Shown piece after piece: positions 36,601-54,609 of a stretch of 64,000 bases of DNA. How positions within the stretch are numbered: position 1 is the stretch's first letter; each line of letters begins with the position of its first letter. The position numbers were made by a program, and so were the translations under genes. The notes below the pieces were generated by a model, which was not told the origin of the DNA, ran no database searches, and saw only the letters and a program-made list of their open reading frames with translations. Origin of the DNA: Amoeboaphelidium protococcarum (lineage: Eukaryota; Aphelidiomycota; Aphelidea); NCBI GenBank assembly GCA_023515745.1, contig JALECJ010000056.1, positions 310,001 through 374,000 on the forward strand, in the 5' to 3' direction.

Positions 36601-36912
36601 GAAAGCGAACTAGCGGAGTAGCTTAACCACAACTGGTCTTTGCTGGATGGGAACTCTTAGATCAGGATCCATTCTGGATACCACAGACTGAAGAGGAGTT
36701 GGAAGATTTGGGTGATAAATCGGATAGAGATAATATAGCTAGGAGGTATATGGAGTCTGTACGCCGCAGAAAGGTACGTGTTAATTTGGATTGACTTGTT
36801 CCAAGATATAATAATTTAACATAATACTGTTGTGTAGGGAATGTTCATCGCTGAGTTGACGAGTGAGAATTACAAAACGGCAAAGCAAGCGATCCTTCAA
36901 TAGAAGTATTGA
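33665..36912 (+). CDS. EFL1: EFL1/RIA1 ribosome-assembly GTPase
   Basis: 1030 residues, three exons (introns 36504-36594 and 36774-36837, both near the 3' end). EF2-like GTPase: AHIDHGKTT (about 25-33), [31 protein letters not shown]. Then an insert very rich in Gln written as TAA/TAG, domain II to V, and the EFL1-specific C-terminus [20 protein letters not shown] followed by FWIPQTEEE. With SBDS it evicts eIF6/Tif6 from cytoplasmic pre-60S subunits. The exon sum divides by three. Human EFL1 is 1120 residues. Confidence 0.97.
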
Positions 36913-37172
36913 ATAATGATAATTAATTAGAATATATATCCACGATCACTCCACTTGGAGTAATTCAAGTTCAGCTTTATTCTATCTTAATAGCGTAATT
37001 TTCATTTCTTCGGTAGATCGAACAGGAATTTTTCGTTTCAGTTCAGTCGAATCGTTTCAACTTCTTTCCTGTTACGATTTTACACACGACCTTTATTAAG
37101 TATACTATCTTAGCTCTTTGTATACGTAATACTCTATTTTATCACACATACTCTTGTGGTAAAGTCTGTATA

Positions 37173-40600
<3,428 letters not shown>

Positions 40601-40658
40601 TTAAACGATAAATTTTATCATCATGGACAAATGTTTTCATTTCAATAAGAATACACTA

Positions 40659-43600
40659 TCACTGATAAATCTGTAACAATCTTAGATCAACTTGGAGAGC
40701 TTTGCATGCATTTTGCAACTTGTTGCGCTGTTTAACATCCACCTTGTCAAGAAGAGACTAACAGTGCAAAATTTAATCTTTCATCCAAAGAGCATACTAA
40801 GCAGTCAGTAACTCATACTCCATCTAATTTATTTATCTGAAAGAGTCCAGTAGATGTTTCCGGTACATTCTAAGATGCTTCAACATTTACAACTTCGCTC
40901 TATGCTACTTTCTAGATTCTATCTTGAACCAGCGATGATTATCACTAGACAGAAACGCTTGGAAACTTGCTCTTTTCAACATGGCCCTATTCGCGTTACC
41001 CATACCAAGAGTTGAATTGCTATTCAACAATGAATCTTGAATATCACGCAGGTATATACCCACCACATCTGAGGATATAGAGTCGTACTACAGCGCAAGT
41101 GGCTATTGCTAGTACTACTACTGATGATGATGATTATGATGATGATGATAATCACCATAAGACTGATGACTACTCGATTACTAAACAGGAGATTTACTTA
41201 AAAAGAATTACAACGTCAGCATCACAACGAGGGTGAATACAACAGCAGCGATAGTTTAGACAGTGAAATAGCTGGTGACATCCAACAATTGGGAAATAAT
41301 TGAGGATAATGACAATTCGTTTACACCAAGTGTACTCTTTTAAGCCACTCCAGATTGAGATGGGGCAGCCTTTGCAGACTTAATATCAAGTCCTGGTCCT
41401 AGGCTTTTACCATCAGGTGACTTGACTACTTGAGTCTGAATAATCTTGACTAAATCTTTTAGATAATCAGTAAGTCCCTTCATTGCTTGAGATTTAATGA
41501 TACTCTTCACCATAGGATTCTTGAACCACTCAACACCAACTGTAATACGCAATCTGCACTTACTAGCATTAATGTATGTAATGCAGTACCGCGTCTGTGT
41601 CTAGAAAGCATCACCATACGGAACTTTCACCGTCTTGCTAAAGCAGTCCACAACATAGCACAAGTACTTCCGTTCACTAGTCAGAGTCTACATTTCAATA
41701 CAATCTGTAGTCTTGAGACTAACCATTGGATTATTCACATTAAACATCCATCTGACTGTGCGAGATTTCTACTATTAATCACCACTACCATCAGAGTTGC
41801 TACCATCATTTACAGCCCAATCAGATATTGTAACATCCCAATCATTTCTCAGCTGATGCACCTATTCAAAGATCTGCTTCTATTCAAATAACTATGCAAA
41901 GAGTACATGTGCAGGAACATCGAGCTCCAGATTGTGCTCTTCCCGCTCAAAATGACTCTCACAGCCACACTTTACTTCTTCTTAAGGCTGAGCAGGAGCA
42001 TCCTCAGGCCACTTATAAGTAGTTTACACACCACCTTGTTCATCAGTTGGCAACTTTACTTGTTATTGTAATTATTGCTATTACTAAATCTTTTATTATT
42101 ACTACTACTACTATTATAGCTGCTGAATCTACTCTGCAGGCGCGGCTCGATACTTGGCGTAGATCTCATCAAATAGACTCTGCGCACTTCTCTCCTGATT
42201 CTAAACATTATTAATCAAGAGTTGCGACGCACCAAATGCTTTGTCACATTCAAATGGAACCTGTACGATATGATCGACATTAACCACCTCATACTCTTGA
42301 GAGTCAACCATCTGAGATAACTGAGACACCGAGTAGTATAGAGAGGATGTGCCATTATAATCGCTCTTGTGTACAGACTTCACCTGGCTGAGTGGAAGGA
42401 GGAGAATTATCGATCCGGAAGCGGAAGCAGAACTGACAAAGCATATAGATTTCTGAGTGAGGTACAACTTTCCAGGTATGCATTCACTGCTATTCTTTGG
42501 GCAGAAGGCCGAGGTGAAAGCCTCCATCACATACTCATCAGACCCGACAGCCTTGACGGCATAATGAAATTCCTGATTCTTCTTCCTCATCGCTGCGTTC
42601 GGATACTTGACAAAATGCACAACTTTGGCACTGAGTAGAAGTGGCTATTGAGTGGATGGCATCAAAACACCAGACTGGTCAGATGATGCGCTAGTGACAT
42701 CCTATACAGAGGCCGTAATTTCAACATTCAACGTCTCCTCATACTCGTCATCATCCAGCATCTTTTCATCATCCAAGCGGACACTGTCCATATTATCTCG
42801 ATCCATGGAGTACAACTTGGCAGCCTCGATACATTCAACCCAGGTAAGAAGATCCTATTCCGTCTCCGCTTGAAAATAATAAGACTTCTTATTGGTGAGT
42901 AGTTCAAATACAAAACGCCGGTCAGACTTGTCATCTATACGAACTTCCACCAGTGAGAGCGGAAGAGAATAAGATACCCCAATAGTAGATCTATTCACCA
43001 TAGTGTGAAATAGGAGCTTTCCATTCTGAACGATGACCCATTTTCTATTCCATTGTGCCACCCCAATCGCAGTCCTAGCACCATACTTCTTGTACAGATA
43101 CCCGGCTTTATGCGTAAGTGATTGCTCAGTAACAGCTGGCTTTTCAGGTATGGTGTTTATAGGCAGAGCTGATGATGGTTTAGCTTTCGCAATCAACTGT
43201 TAAATCATTAGCGGCGTAGTGCTTTCATAATCTGCGCTGTACTCATCAAGCTATTCTTTATTGCGCTCATACACCTGCTTTATCTCTGAAATTCTAGGCT
43301 TGAATCCATCGTAAATCTACTAGCAATTGGAGTAGAATTCGGTAAATTGCTCATACAGCTGATCAATACTCTCGTACAGAACCACATCCAATTTACGCTT
43401 AAATTTCACAATAGCACACGTATAATCCAATGTTGCGGCTATATAAGACTTGCGAACATCATATAGTTAAAATGCATCTTCTCTTATGGCAGAAGGCTCC
43501 TTGGATCTACTAATACCAACATACTTCCCCACCTGGTACTCATACTTGTCAACTATACGCTCATAGTTGCGCCGTTTCTCCTTCAAATGAGCCAGTTCGT

Positions 43601-44003
43601 ACTTGAGTAATGCAACAAGAGGACTTATCAGCAGCTCTTCCACTTCATCAATCAACTTTTAACTAAATGGACTAATACACTGCAGACTCTCGCTAAATGT
43701 ATCCAACATTTTTGTGGTGACTTGAGAATCTATAAACTATTGCCTCCTAACACCATCATTAGGGGACAACTATTCTTATGATTGTGATGACTATCCACGA
43801 TGAGCCAGATGTAATCTATGTGCGAGGAGAGTGGTCATACTGTTAAACTTTATCAACTCTTCATTAAATCCTCTTCCAGCACGGATACAAGAATCAAGCC
43901 ACTAGGCCACCTGTTCAATATCATCTTCAATCTTGGACAGAGTGGCTCTAAACAAGGGACTATCCTTGGCCGCCTCATCCAACGACAGCATCAACTTGGT
44001 CAT
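40659..44003 (-). CDS. SIP3/LAM-type BAR-PH-VASt sterol-transfer protein
   Basis: 1114 residues in one open frame. N-terminal BAR region (LDEAAKDSPLFRATLSKIED; YVGISRSKEPSAIREDAF), then a PH domain at about 290-400 (KAGYLYKKYGARTAIGVAQW), a GRAM-like segment (FHYAVKAVGSDEYVMEAFTS; GKLYLTQKSICFVS), a VASt domain (MRITVGVEWFKNPMVKSIIK), a transmembrane helix (TIAAVVFTLVVMLTLQFFL) and a His/Gln-rich tail. Yeast Sip3/Lam3 and Ysp1/Lam1 share this order and sit at ER-plasma-membrane contacts. An acceptor-like TTATCTATTACAG just before the ATG suggests a 5' exon or a UTR intron, so the extreme N-terminus may be longer. Confidence 0.9.
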
Positions 44004-44397
44004 TACGTCTCGAACAAATCTCTGTAATAGATAAAAAGATCTTTCAAAATAAAATGATTTTAATCCTAAAACTTGATCTTTAATTAATAACGGTAGGACT
44101 CCTGTTATGATAACACACTTTCTGCGGTTGATGACAAAGAAAAGAAAGAAGATGATCCTTCGACGGTCGATCAGTCAGTATTTACGGCGCGTTCCGTTTT
44201 CGTTCCGTTCCGCTGCGATTGAGAACGAGCGAGAGAGGAAGGCAGTCGGTCAGTCCGTAAGTCAGAGAAAGCTCTTACTAAGAAAGTAAAGAACTAACTC
44301 TTTGTACGATCGGTGGAACCTTTAATACCAACCAAAAAGGGACTAGAATACGTGTATTCAACTACAATAAGAGGATGGAATTAAGGATGTACATTGA
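44004..44397. other. Gap between TFB2 and SIP3-like genes
   Basis: 394 bp, with an unusually GC-rich centre (about 44150-44270). It should carry the promoter and possibly a first non-coding exon of the SIP3-like gene, since an AG acceptor lies at about 44020 on the minus strand. No ATG-led frame that joins the gene was found. Confidence 0.45.
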
Positions 44398-46133
44398 TCA
44401 CTAATTCTTTTGCTAGATGGACCAATTTTTAACAAACTCTTTGAGCAATTGATGGCCTTCAGCACTTACAACCAGCTGCCTCTTATTGACTGGCAGACTA
44501 AGACCAGCAACTGATGATGATGATGATGAACTCTATTAAGATGGCATTGTACTGGGCGTTGATGTCCATAATAGAATATTCAGATCCTGGGCATACTTCA
44601 GCGTAGCCTCCCACTCTTCTTCCACACTAAAGTCGCGGTATAGGAAGCCATCTTTCAGAGCCAATCGATTCCTTTCAATCTCCCATAAGCAAATCTGATC
44701 AATCACCGATGGCGGAACATTACTCTGATGGCTCATTCCATACTGTTACTATTGCTGCGCCTTGACCACAATAGGATGTGCGTGAGATTAAAGAAATTAG
44801 CAAATCAACTTGGCCGTAATACCATTCCTTAATGCCCGTCTCACTGAATCTCTCGTTACTTGACCAACCACAAAGTTGGGGAACCTGGCATTGATCTGAG
44901 TGAATAGCGATATGATGGATATCTTGAGAGGTGAATCGGTATAAGCATACACTCGAAAATTGGTCTCCACAATAATAAAGGAGTCTTGCTGATGTACTTA
45001 AGTATTGTTAAACTTATTACTACCAATCTATAGAGATGACGAAGACGATACCGCAGATGATGAAGTGGACGCGTTAATAGCAGAGCATAATTAAGTAGGT
45101 GTGAATACCAGTAGATTAGAATCACTCTACACTATACGAACGAGGCCCAGTTCACTTAGATCATCCAAGAGAGTAATCTGAGTTTCTGTATACCGCGACT
45201 GTTGACTTAAAGTGATCTCATATGGTCGACCAATCTGTAACTGCCCCAACATAAATATCATCTGAAAGACTTCAACTTGGACACGAACATTATTTCCATT
45301 GAGCTTTTACACAGCATCCGCGTAATAAAGGAGGATACTCTACGCCTACGTGACTATATCCTGCAATAGAAACTAGAATCCTAAATTAGTGATATGCATA
45401 TCAGAAGTGGCAGCTCTGGTTGATGATTTTCTCTTTCGATCCTTATCTCCATCCAACACTTGCATAAGGCCAGAATCCAGAAGCAATTACAGGACATTCT
45501 ATGAAGGTGTCACTGTTTTCAACTACTGACCAGATCCAACCATGAAATGCAGAATACCTTCCCATTTTGTACTTGCATAATATTCTAACTGGGCGGAAGA
45601 GAGCATTGACGCCTTCTTGGTCAAATCAATAGATTAACATTAAATTCCAAAGGATCCTCGCTCTGCACTACACTTTATGATGTAAACTAACCATCGAGAA
45701 TTCATAAAAATTTACTTTAACAATCTTACGTTCCTAATAGAGTCTATGTGAGTCCTAATTTGAATTGCTCGTTCACTGTGTAAACTTCATCAGTATTGAG
45801 ATCGCCATCAATTCCCTCCATGCCCATCACATCATCATCATCATCAACATCATCGACATCGCTTCCAGGGCCTGGCAATAGAATGGCAAGAGACTTTAAT
45901 TGCTCTACCGACTGCTCATACTATAAGCGACCTTGAGGCGTTGACAGAAACCATGACCTCAATAACACGGAGCTGATGGAAAGTTCATGCGGTGCTGTAA
46001 GTAATCGCATCAGAATCAATTGCGAACCGTAATGTAACATTCTGAACACTGCGAGGCATGAAGACGGAGAATCTTGATATATTTAATTCAACACAACACG
46101 AGACTAGCTTTTTAAATGATTTGCGAATATCAT
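44398..46133 (-). CDS. TFB2: TFB2/p52 (GTF2H4), TFIIH subunit
   Basis: 557 residues, two exons (intron 45668-45729). Family landmarks in order: [20 protein letters not shown] leading to [83 protein letters not shown], then [20 protein letters not shown] and [10 protein letters not shown]. p52 activates the XPB translocase in transcription initiation and nucleotide excision repair. The acidic insert (five Asp in a row) near residue 100 is lineage-specific. Several reassigned codons lie inside conserved helices. Confidence 0.95.
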
Positions 46134-46558
46134 GGTTTTGGTTGTATTGTAATATTAGATGTATAGAATTCGTTCGTACTTTCATAATGGAAGAAATTCG
46201 TAGCCGCGCCTTTCCCTTGCTAGAAGAATATTTCACCAGCACATACGATTTTAATCGCAGTTTCAACTAGGAAAATAGTTCTAAACTGAATGAAGTGAGG
46301 GGGGGGGTACTTTTAAGATGAACGCTGCTACTCAGGAGTGGTGCGCTGACAAGACAACTGTTGGCCGAGTGAAATCGGATTTTGTCTATCTACTGGGAAC
46401 GTATCTTCAATGACGACCTTTCGTTTAGGGCTCAAGCGTGAAAACTTTCAAAAATTTCCTGTCCGAATTTGCCCACTGATTGCATAACATATCAAATTTG
46501 ATCAGCTAATTAAAGACCTTTATTGGAAAGTATAGAAAGCATCCCAAGAATACTGAAA
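46134..46558. other. Divergent promoter region with G-run
   Basis: 425 bp separating divergent TFB2 and DEAH helicase genes. A run of about ten G at 46302-46311 is the only low-complexity element. A GT...AG pair could define a 5'-UTR intron on either side. No coding frame seen. Confidence 0.4.
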
Positions 46559-48682
<2,124 letters not shown>

Positions 48683-48922
48683 ATACTTTATATCTATAAG
48701 TATGTATCGATATATTCCGGGTATTAAATTTATTTTATTTTTAGATATATCAAAGTTACAACTCACCATACACCTTTAACGTGAATTAGAGTTCTTGATT
48801 CTGTTTGATCTATCAAAGTCGCTTTGAATCGCTTCTTCTATAAAAATTCAATAACATAAAATCGTCAAAGTTCCTCAATAATAGTATATTCGTTTCATTA
48901 GCGTAAATTAATAAAACCATAA

Positions 48923-50850
48923 ATGGCGTAGACAGACTTGTAGCTGGCTCAAGTGCTGCAGTAAAAATTGAATGTTTTGGAATAGGAAAAGTCAGAGTTG
49001 AAGAGAGCAGTGGGGGACTGTCGTGAAGAATTACTGGCTGCGAGATAGTATGTTTACCAGCTAGAGTCTGGAAATCAGTAATTGTAAGAAGAGGTTACGA
49101 CTTTAAAATCGAATCTGAATAGTCTGCAGTAATATGCAGCAGATGCATCTCACCATCGCGAAAGTCTGTAAAAGTTGTAGAAGGATAATCGCCTTCAGAA
49201 GCAGCAGATTAAGCAACTGCTACAGGAGAACAAAGACTTGCAATTGGCATATAAAGGCACTATTGGAGAACTGGGTCAGGTGGATGATGATTTGAAATAA
49301 TATTCTAAACTGTCTGATGAGCATTAATCTCTTAAAATATATTATGCAGAAGCTTTAGAGGAGTTGAGTATTGTTCAGCGGGAGCGGGATATGCTTCAGT
49401 CTGCATTCAATACTCTTGAGGATAGGGTAGTGGAGTTGGAAAATGATAAAGCGGATAATCTGGTAGTAGTTGAGGAAGCTAAGCGTATTGTTAGAGAGAA
49501 TTAGATTATCAACACTAGCAGCGATGGATAACAATCTGCTCGGGAAGCTGAATTACTGGAGGATATTAGTCGATTAAATCATAGGCTGCAGTCTGTTAAA
49601 GATGGTGTAAAGCTATAGATTGAGTAAGAAGTATCTATGCTAACTGATGATCATAATAAGAAGTAGAGGAAACTGTTCGATGAAATTACTGATTTGCAGA
49701 TCGAAAGTGCTAATCTAAAATCGTAGTTGGCGTTGGTGAGTAAAGATAATCTCCTCCTGAAACTGGAATTAGAATAGGTGGTCAAGTCCTCACAGTCAGC
49801 CATGGAGAGGAAGAGTAATTAGTTGGAAGATTTGAATAACAAGTCAAGGAAGCTGGCCAGTGAAAGAGATTAATCTGTGCATTAATTAGAAACTCTACGT
49901 TAATAAATGTCTCGTAGGGAATCTAAATTTGAGAGTGACAAACAGTTACTATAGTAGGGAAGTGAGATCAAATCTAGTCGTATTAGACAATTGGAGTAGG
50001 AGAATGAGAGTATGAAATCTGAATTAATTCAACATGTGAAGCTGCTAAATGAGCGAAAATCAGAAGTTGAATAGCTGATTGCTAGTAAGGAGGCTGTGAT
50101 TGTGAGTAATGATAACAAGATGAAAGCTATCAAGTAACAGCACTCGCAAAGTATTGAAAAGTATCATCAAGAATTATCCTCTTTAAAGATGGAAAATTAG
50201 CAATTGAAGAAGGAGGTGTAAACATTGTTATTCGAATAGCAAAAGACTACGCAGCTATGGAGAAATGAGATTGAAGACATTAAACGGCAGCACTAGTTAA
50301 AGGTGGGAAGATTGAATGATGAAAGAGCTGATCTGGTAAAGTAAATCTCCGAACTAGAGTGCCAGATTGCAGAGTTGACTTCTATTAAAGATAGTGTCTC
50401 TGCTCAGTTATCGATAAGTAGACAAAATCAAGAGAAATTGACTCTAATGGTTGAGAGTTCCGACGCTCAGATTGATCTAATGTCGGTGTAAATCAAAGAG
50501 TTTCTGCAGAGGGAGCATGACTTGATTGAGAAGAAGCATGAATTGGAACGTGCTGTCGATCGACTGACACTGGAAAAGAAGCGGTAGGTGCAGAATGAAA
50601 GCAAGTAGCGTTTATTAAGATCTCTTAATATCAGGTATGTTTTTAGCATTTGCATTCAGCAATAGTTGTTATTAGTTTGCTGTGTAGATCAAGCAAGTTG
50701 TCAGATAAGAGTGGATTGAGCTCACAATCAGGATCATCTTCACTGCAGAGTCTACAGTAATACATTGACCATAATGCCGCGGGTGAAGACCGCGAAAATA
50801 TGCCCAATTTGCCGCAATCTGAAAGCGATCTTGTGATTGATGCTCTTTGA
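48923..50850 (+). CDS. Long coiled-coil protein, unassigned
   Basis: 624 residues, two exons (intron 50635-50687). From the first residues (MAQTDLQLAQVLQQKLNVLE) to about residue 570 the sequence is one extended heptad-rich coiled coil, with Leu, Glu, Lys and Gln. The tail is Ser-rich with an acidic end (NLPQSESDLVIDAL). The high Gln content means dozens of TAA/TAG codons. Candidates include centrosomal, spindle-pole or Golgi tethering proteins, but no diagnostic domain is seen. Confidence 0.8.
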
Positions 50851-50904
50851 CGTATTGTGATATAGTATTTGTGTTTTAGTAACAAAAATTTTGAATCTAA
50901 ACAA

Positions 50905-51188
50905 TAGGGGGTCTCAGAGTTGCTGTTTTTAGCGATCGGGAAAACTTTATTTTGACGAAATAAAAACTGCGTTTCCTGCAAATAAAATCCGCCGGGAATG
51001 AAAAATAACACAGTTTTCCCGCAGCAGAATTTCGCTGTTTGAGCGGTCTAAAAACTGTTTTTTAGTTTCTCTAAAAACCACCTCTCGAGACGGTTTTTAA
51101 CTCGCCCCAAAAACAGTTTTCCGACCGTTTAAAAACTGTTTTTCTCGCTCGGGAAAACTGTGTTTTTTCGAAACTCTGAGCCCCCCTA
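50905..51188. mobile_element. MITE-like inverted-repeat element
   Basis: The ends TAGGGGGTCTCAGAGTT (from 50905) and AACTCTGAGCCCCCCTA (to 51188) are near-perfect inverted copies flanked by TA. The interior is packed with nested complementary words such as GGGAAAACT, AAAAACTGTTTTT and CCGGGAA, so the whole ~285 bp can fold on itself. It has no coding frame. It sits 54 bp after the coiled-coil gene's stop. Its termini differ from those of the element at 9416, so at least two MITE families exist here. Confidence 0.75.
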
Positions 51189-51440
51189 ATAAGAAGAGAA
51201 ACTGTGGTGACGCGTTTCAAACTCTTACTTTATCGATATCTTCAATGTCTGTATAAATGGTAACTTTTTTACATGCAGTTTATGCGTTACATTTTGTATT
51301 AATTTCTTTCTCTTACTTTAGTCTTACCATATAGTATTGATTTGCCTTTTCGCTTGATTCTGCACTGAAACTGCAAGCTTCTTCTCAGTCATCAGTCTTT
51401 ACCAGTTTATTGAAGTACAGTGTGAAAAAGACTAAAAATT

Positions 51441-54434
51441 ATGCAAGCTAGTAATAACCATGAGCTCATGGAATAATATTTTCCAGAGGACTAATCTTAG
51501 ATATCTTACATATGCTAGTAGATTTAGAGGCACTATTAGGATAGTACAAAAGATGATAATAAATAGATGGATGAGGACGCGTTGCTTTAGTGGTGGACGC
51601 GTCTTATGAGAAAGCCCATATCTTATAATCGTCAGGTATTCGGACTGATATTGTGGTTATTTCAGAAAGTTGACTAAAATGTTTTATCTAAATCTGCTCG
51701 TACGTAAATTATTAAATGTCTGAATGGTCTTAATAACTCTGATCTGATAAAGCTTCTCTCTGCCGTAGTGACTTCTGAGTGCTCTTAAAGTGGTGAGTGT
51801 CTGTTTGCTGATGAAATTGCTCGTAGACTAACTTTGAAAGATTTAAAAGGCGATTTTGAGCTGGCCTTGTCTAATGTGAAAGTAATCTAGAAATATAAAT
51901 GCTTTGACGCGTGGATGAATGGAGCTCTGTTTGCATATAGTCATTGGGAGACGTTTAATCAGTTGCTATCACAGAAGCGATCAGTCAATGCCAAATATGC
52001 GCCTTTTTAGTACAAACTACTGGTTCTTCTAAGGTCTTGCGTAAACGATATTGATTCTACATCTACTCTGCTATACATATTTCGCATCATGTCATACGGC
52101 TGTATTAGTGTATCAATGTAGCGATAGATTGAGCTGAGAGCTTTAGTTGCCGGTTTTCTGTCCTATTTATGCACTGGCGAACAGTAGTCTGAATTGCTCT
52201 AATTGCCAAAGGTTCTCAGTTAATGTTTACGGATTGTGCGGTGCAACGGATTATTTTTTCAAGGCGATGAAGTGTTCATATAATCTATTTTGATAGATTC
52301 TTAAGACTGCATGTCTGATACTGCTATCCTGATTGAATTGATGCATATTGATGGTAATCTGTTGTGTGCTGAAATTGTATAAAATCACGTTGAACGAGGT
52401 CTCCAGTCTGATCACGTTGAGTTAACGTAACTGATTGTGCTGATACTCAAATACTGGTGTCGGATTGGTAAAGGTGTTGACTTCTTCACCTCGTGTCTGT
52501 AGACAATATCGTCATCTTCCCTGCCAGTCTGCGAGAATAATGTTTACAGGTCCAGCATATTTCTATAAGCTCTAGTAGATCATGTGAAGTAGATGAGCAT
52601 TCAGATGAGATAATTACTTTACTCTGCACTGCATGAAAAGATGGTTAGCTTGTTGAATGATGTTCCACTTCAATTACCTAATTAGATTGTGAGAAGTGAA
52701 ATTGTACTTGGTGTGTGTAAATGGCTGGTTACTTTTGGAAATGGCGAAGAATTAGGAGATTTAGATGGAATTTATAAGTAAATGCTTGAGGCTGTGAAAG
52801 ATGGTAGTCTAGAAAACTAATTGGAATTTGATGCTGCGCGTGTAAAGAAAGTAGAGTGTGGAGATGAGGCGGACTCGGAGTATTGGAAGAGAATTGCCAT
52901 TTAAAGTCTGCCATATTTAGAATAACTTAGTCCTGATGTTTAAAAGTCAGTTTTGCGCGTTATATTTGTGTAGTTTGGCAAGTAGTTGAAGTGTATGGAT
53001 CTATGGCGATTTATTTTGCGCGTTCCCGCCTAATTTCTTTTGCAGGTACTGTAAATGTTGGAAATGGACCAGTTGGGTGCAGTTCTGCCTTATTTGCCTG
53101 TTCATGTATTTGATAATGAGTTTTAATATCAACTGCAGCAGGTTTGTGTCAAGTTTTTGCAGTAGAGTCTTGATAATAAGGAGTGGAATCATATTGAGTC
53201 TGCTATTTAAGTTTTAATGAATTGTAGGGGTCCACTTGATGATTAGTAGATATTTAGTACTGTATTTGTTGAAGGCGTTAAACTTGGAAGAATCTCAACA
53301 AAAGTTGCCTCTCAGCTACTTATGTAGTTAAAAAATAACGTTGATTGTCAAAAGCAGCTTTTCGATGTCGTTCTACAAGTGAAAGATTCTGATCGTCGGT
53401 GGCAATTGCTCGGTCACTTTGCGGGAACGTAGTCATGCGATTAAGTTATAGTTAGTCTGCTGGTTGATTCCATAAATGCTTATTAATTGGATTTACACCA
53501 GTTTAAGCTGTTCCAAAAGTATTATCTCAAGAAGATCTCTTACAGGAACAAGATTTGCGATGCTGCCAGTTCTCGCCAATATTTCTTCATTAATAGATGC
53601 ATATGGACTTTGGCGTCAGATTCTGTTTCGAGTGAAGATTTATCTCAACTATTTAATGCATTTAATCCTCAAGTCTCTGAACATGTAATGCTATTGGAAT
53701 TGACTTTTTAAGGTTTGTATAGACAATCTGGAAAGGGAGAGATCTTGGAAGAAGCGCTTTAAAATGGTCATTGGGAAGTTTATGCGTAGATATATTGTAT
53801 ATCTAGAAGCGGATAATTGGACTTGTCATTGAATTATGATAAATGTTTGGCTCTGGCTCTTAAAGTGGATAAACTGGATTTGCTTCTCTTTATGAAGACT
53901 TTACATGTTGCCATAAGTCAGGATGGTGGGGCGTTCTCTGGCATTTGTGCATTGGAATAGTCTCTGAACTTGATTATCGCGTCTAAAGGCTCACTAACAT
54001 AATTTCATGAAGTCAAAACTCAGGCCATTTTACTTCATAGAGTACTTACTGTGCAAAACGCGTATAAAATTTTGCCTCAAGTGATCTGTCTAATGAAGCC
54101 TCTCTTTGAATATCTCCGTAAGGCTGAGAAAGCCTAAGCACTGGAACTTGGTACATGTATCATGAGACTTACTAAAGGACTGTGTTAGAACGCGTCATTT
54201 AGCATCCTTATGAAGCAGCATGCTATTCCACTTATTGCCTTTCTCACTAGAATGTCGCAGTAGTTGTCTAATAATGAAGTGTCATCACCCGTTATGAAGA
54301 TTTAAATCACTCTTCTTGGTGTTATTGAAGACCCTTAGAAGGAAGTGATCATGGCCATGTTGAACTCTAATGGAAAGTTTGCGTTCCGTAGACTCTGCGA
54401 AAAGTAGAGTGAAATCAAGCAGTAATATCAGTGA
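51441..54434 (+). CDS. URB2/NPA2-like nucleolar protein (tentative)
   Basis: 997 residues, one exon, all alpha-helical repeats with little low complexity apart from Gln. The N-terminus is acidic (MQASNNHELMEQYFPEDQSQ). The last ~130 residues (IMRLTKGLCQNASFSILMKQ, then LLGVIEDPQKEVIMAMLN and FAFRRLCEKQSEIKQQYQ) resemble the C-terminal Urb2 domain, where a helix rich in ALS/CxxRL is followed by a short LxD helix and a final LYExY-type end. URB2 acts with URB1 in 60S precursors. Similarity is weak by eye; any HEAT/ARM protein is possible. Confidence 0.45.
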
Positions 54435-54609
54435 TGTGGTATATCTAAATATAAAAATGTGATTAGAGTTGGTCAATACACTTTCTTCGATTAATCAACC
54501 AAACCGGTTTTGATGCATATTTCAATCTGTCTACTCGGAGATGATCAACATCTCCCCACCTTAATCAACTTTACTAATTTTGAGGTTGTGGCGCAGATAG
54601 ACTGAAACA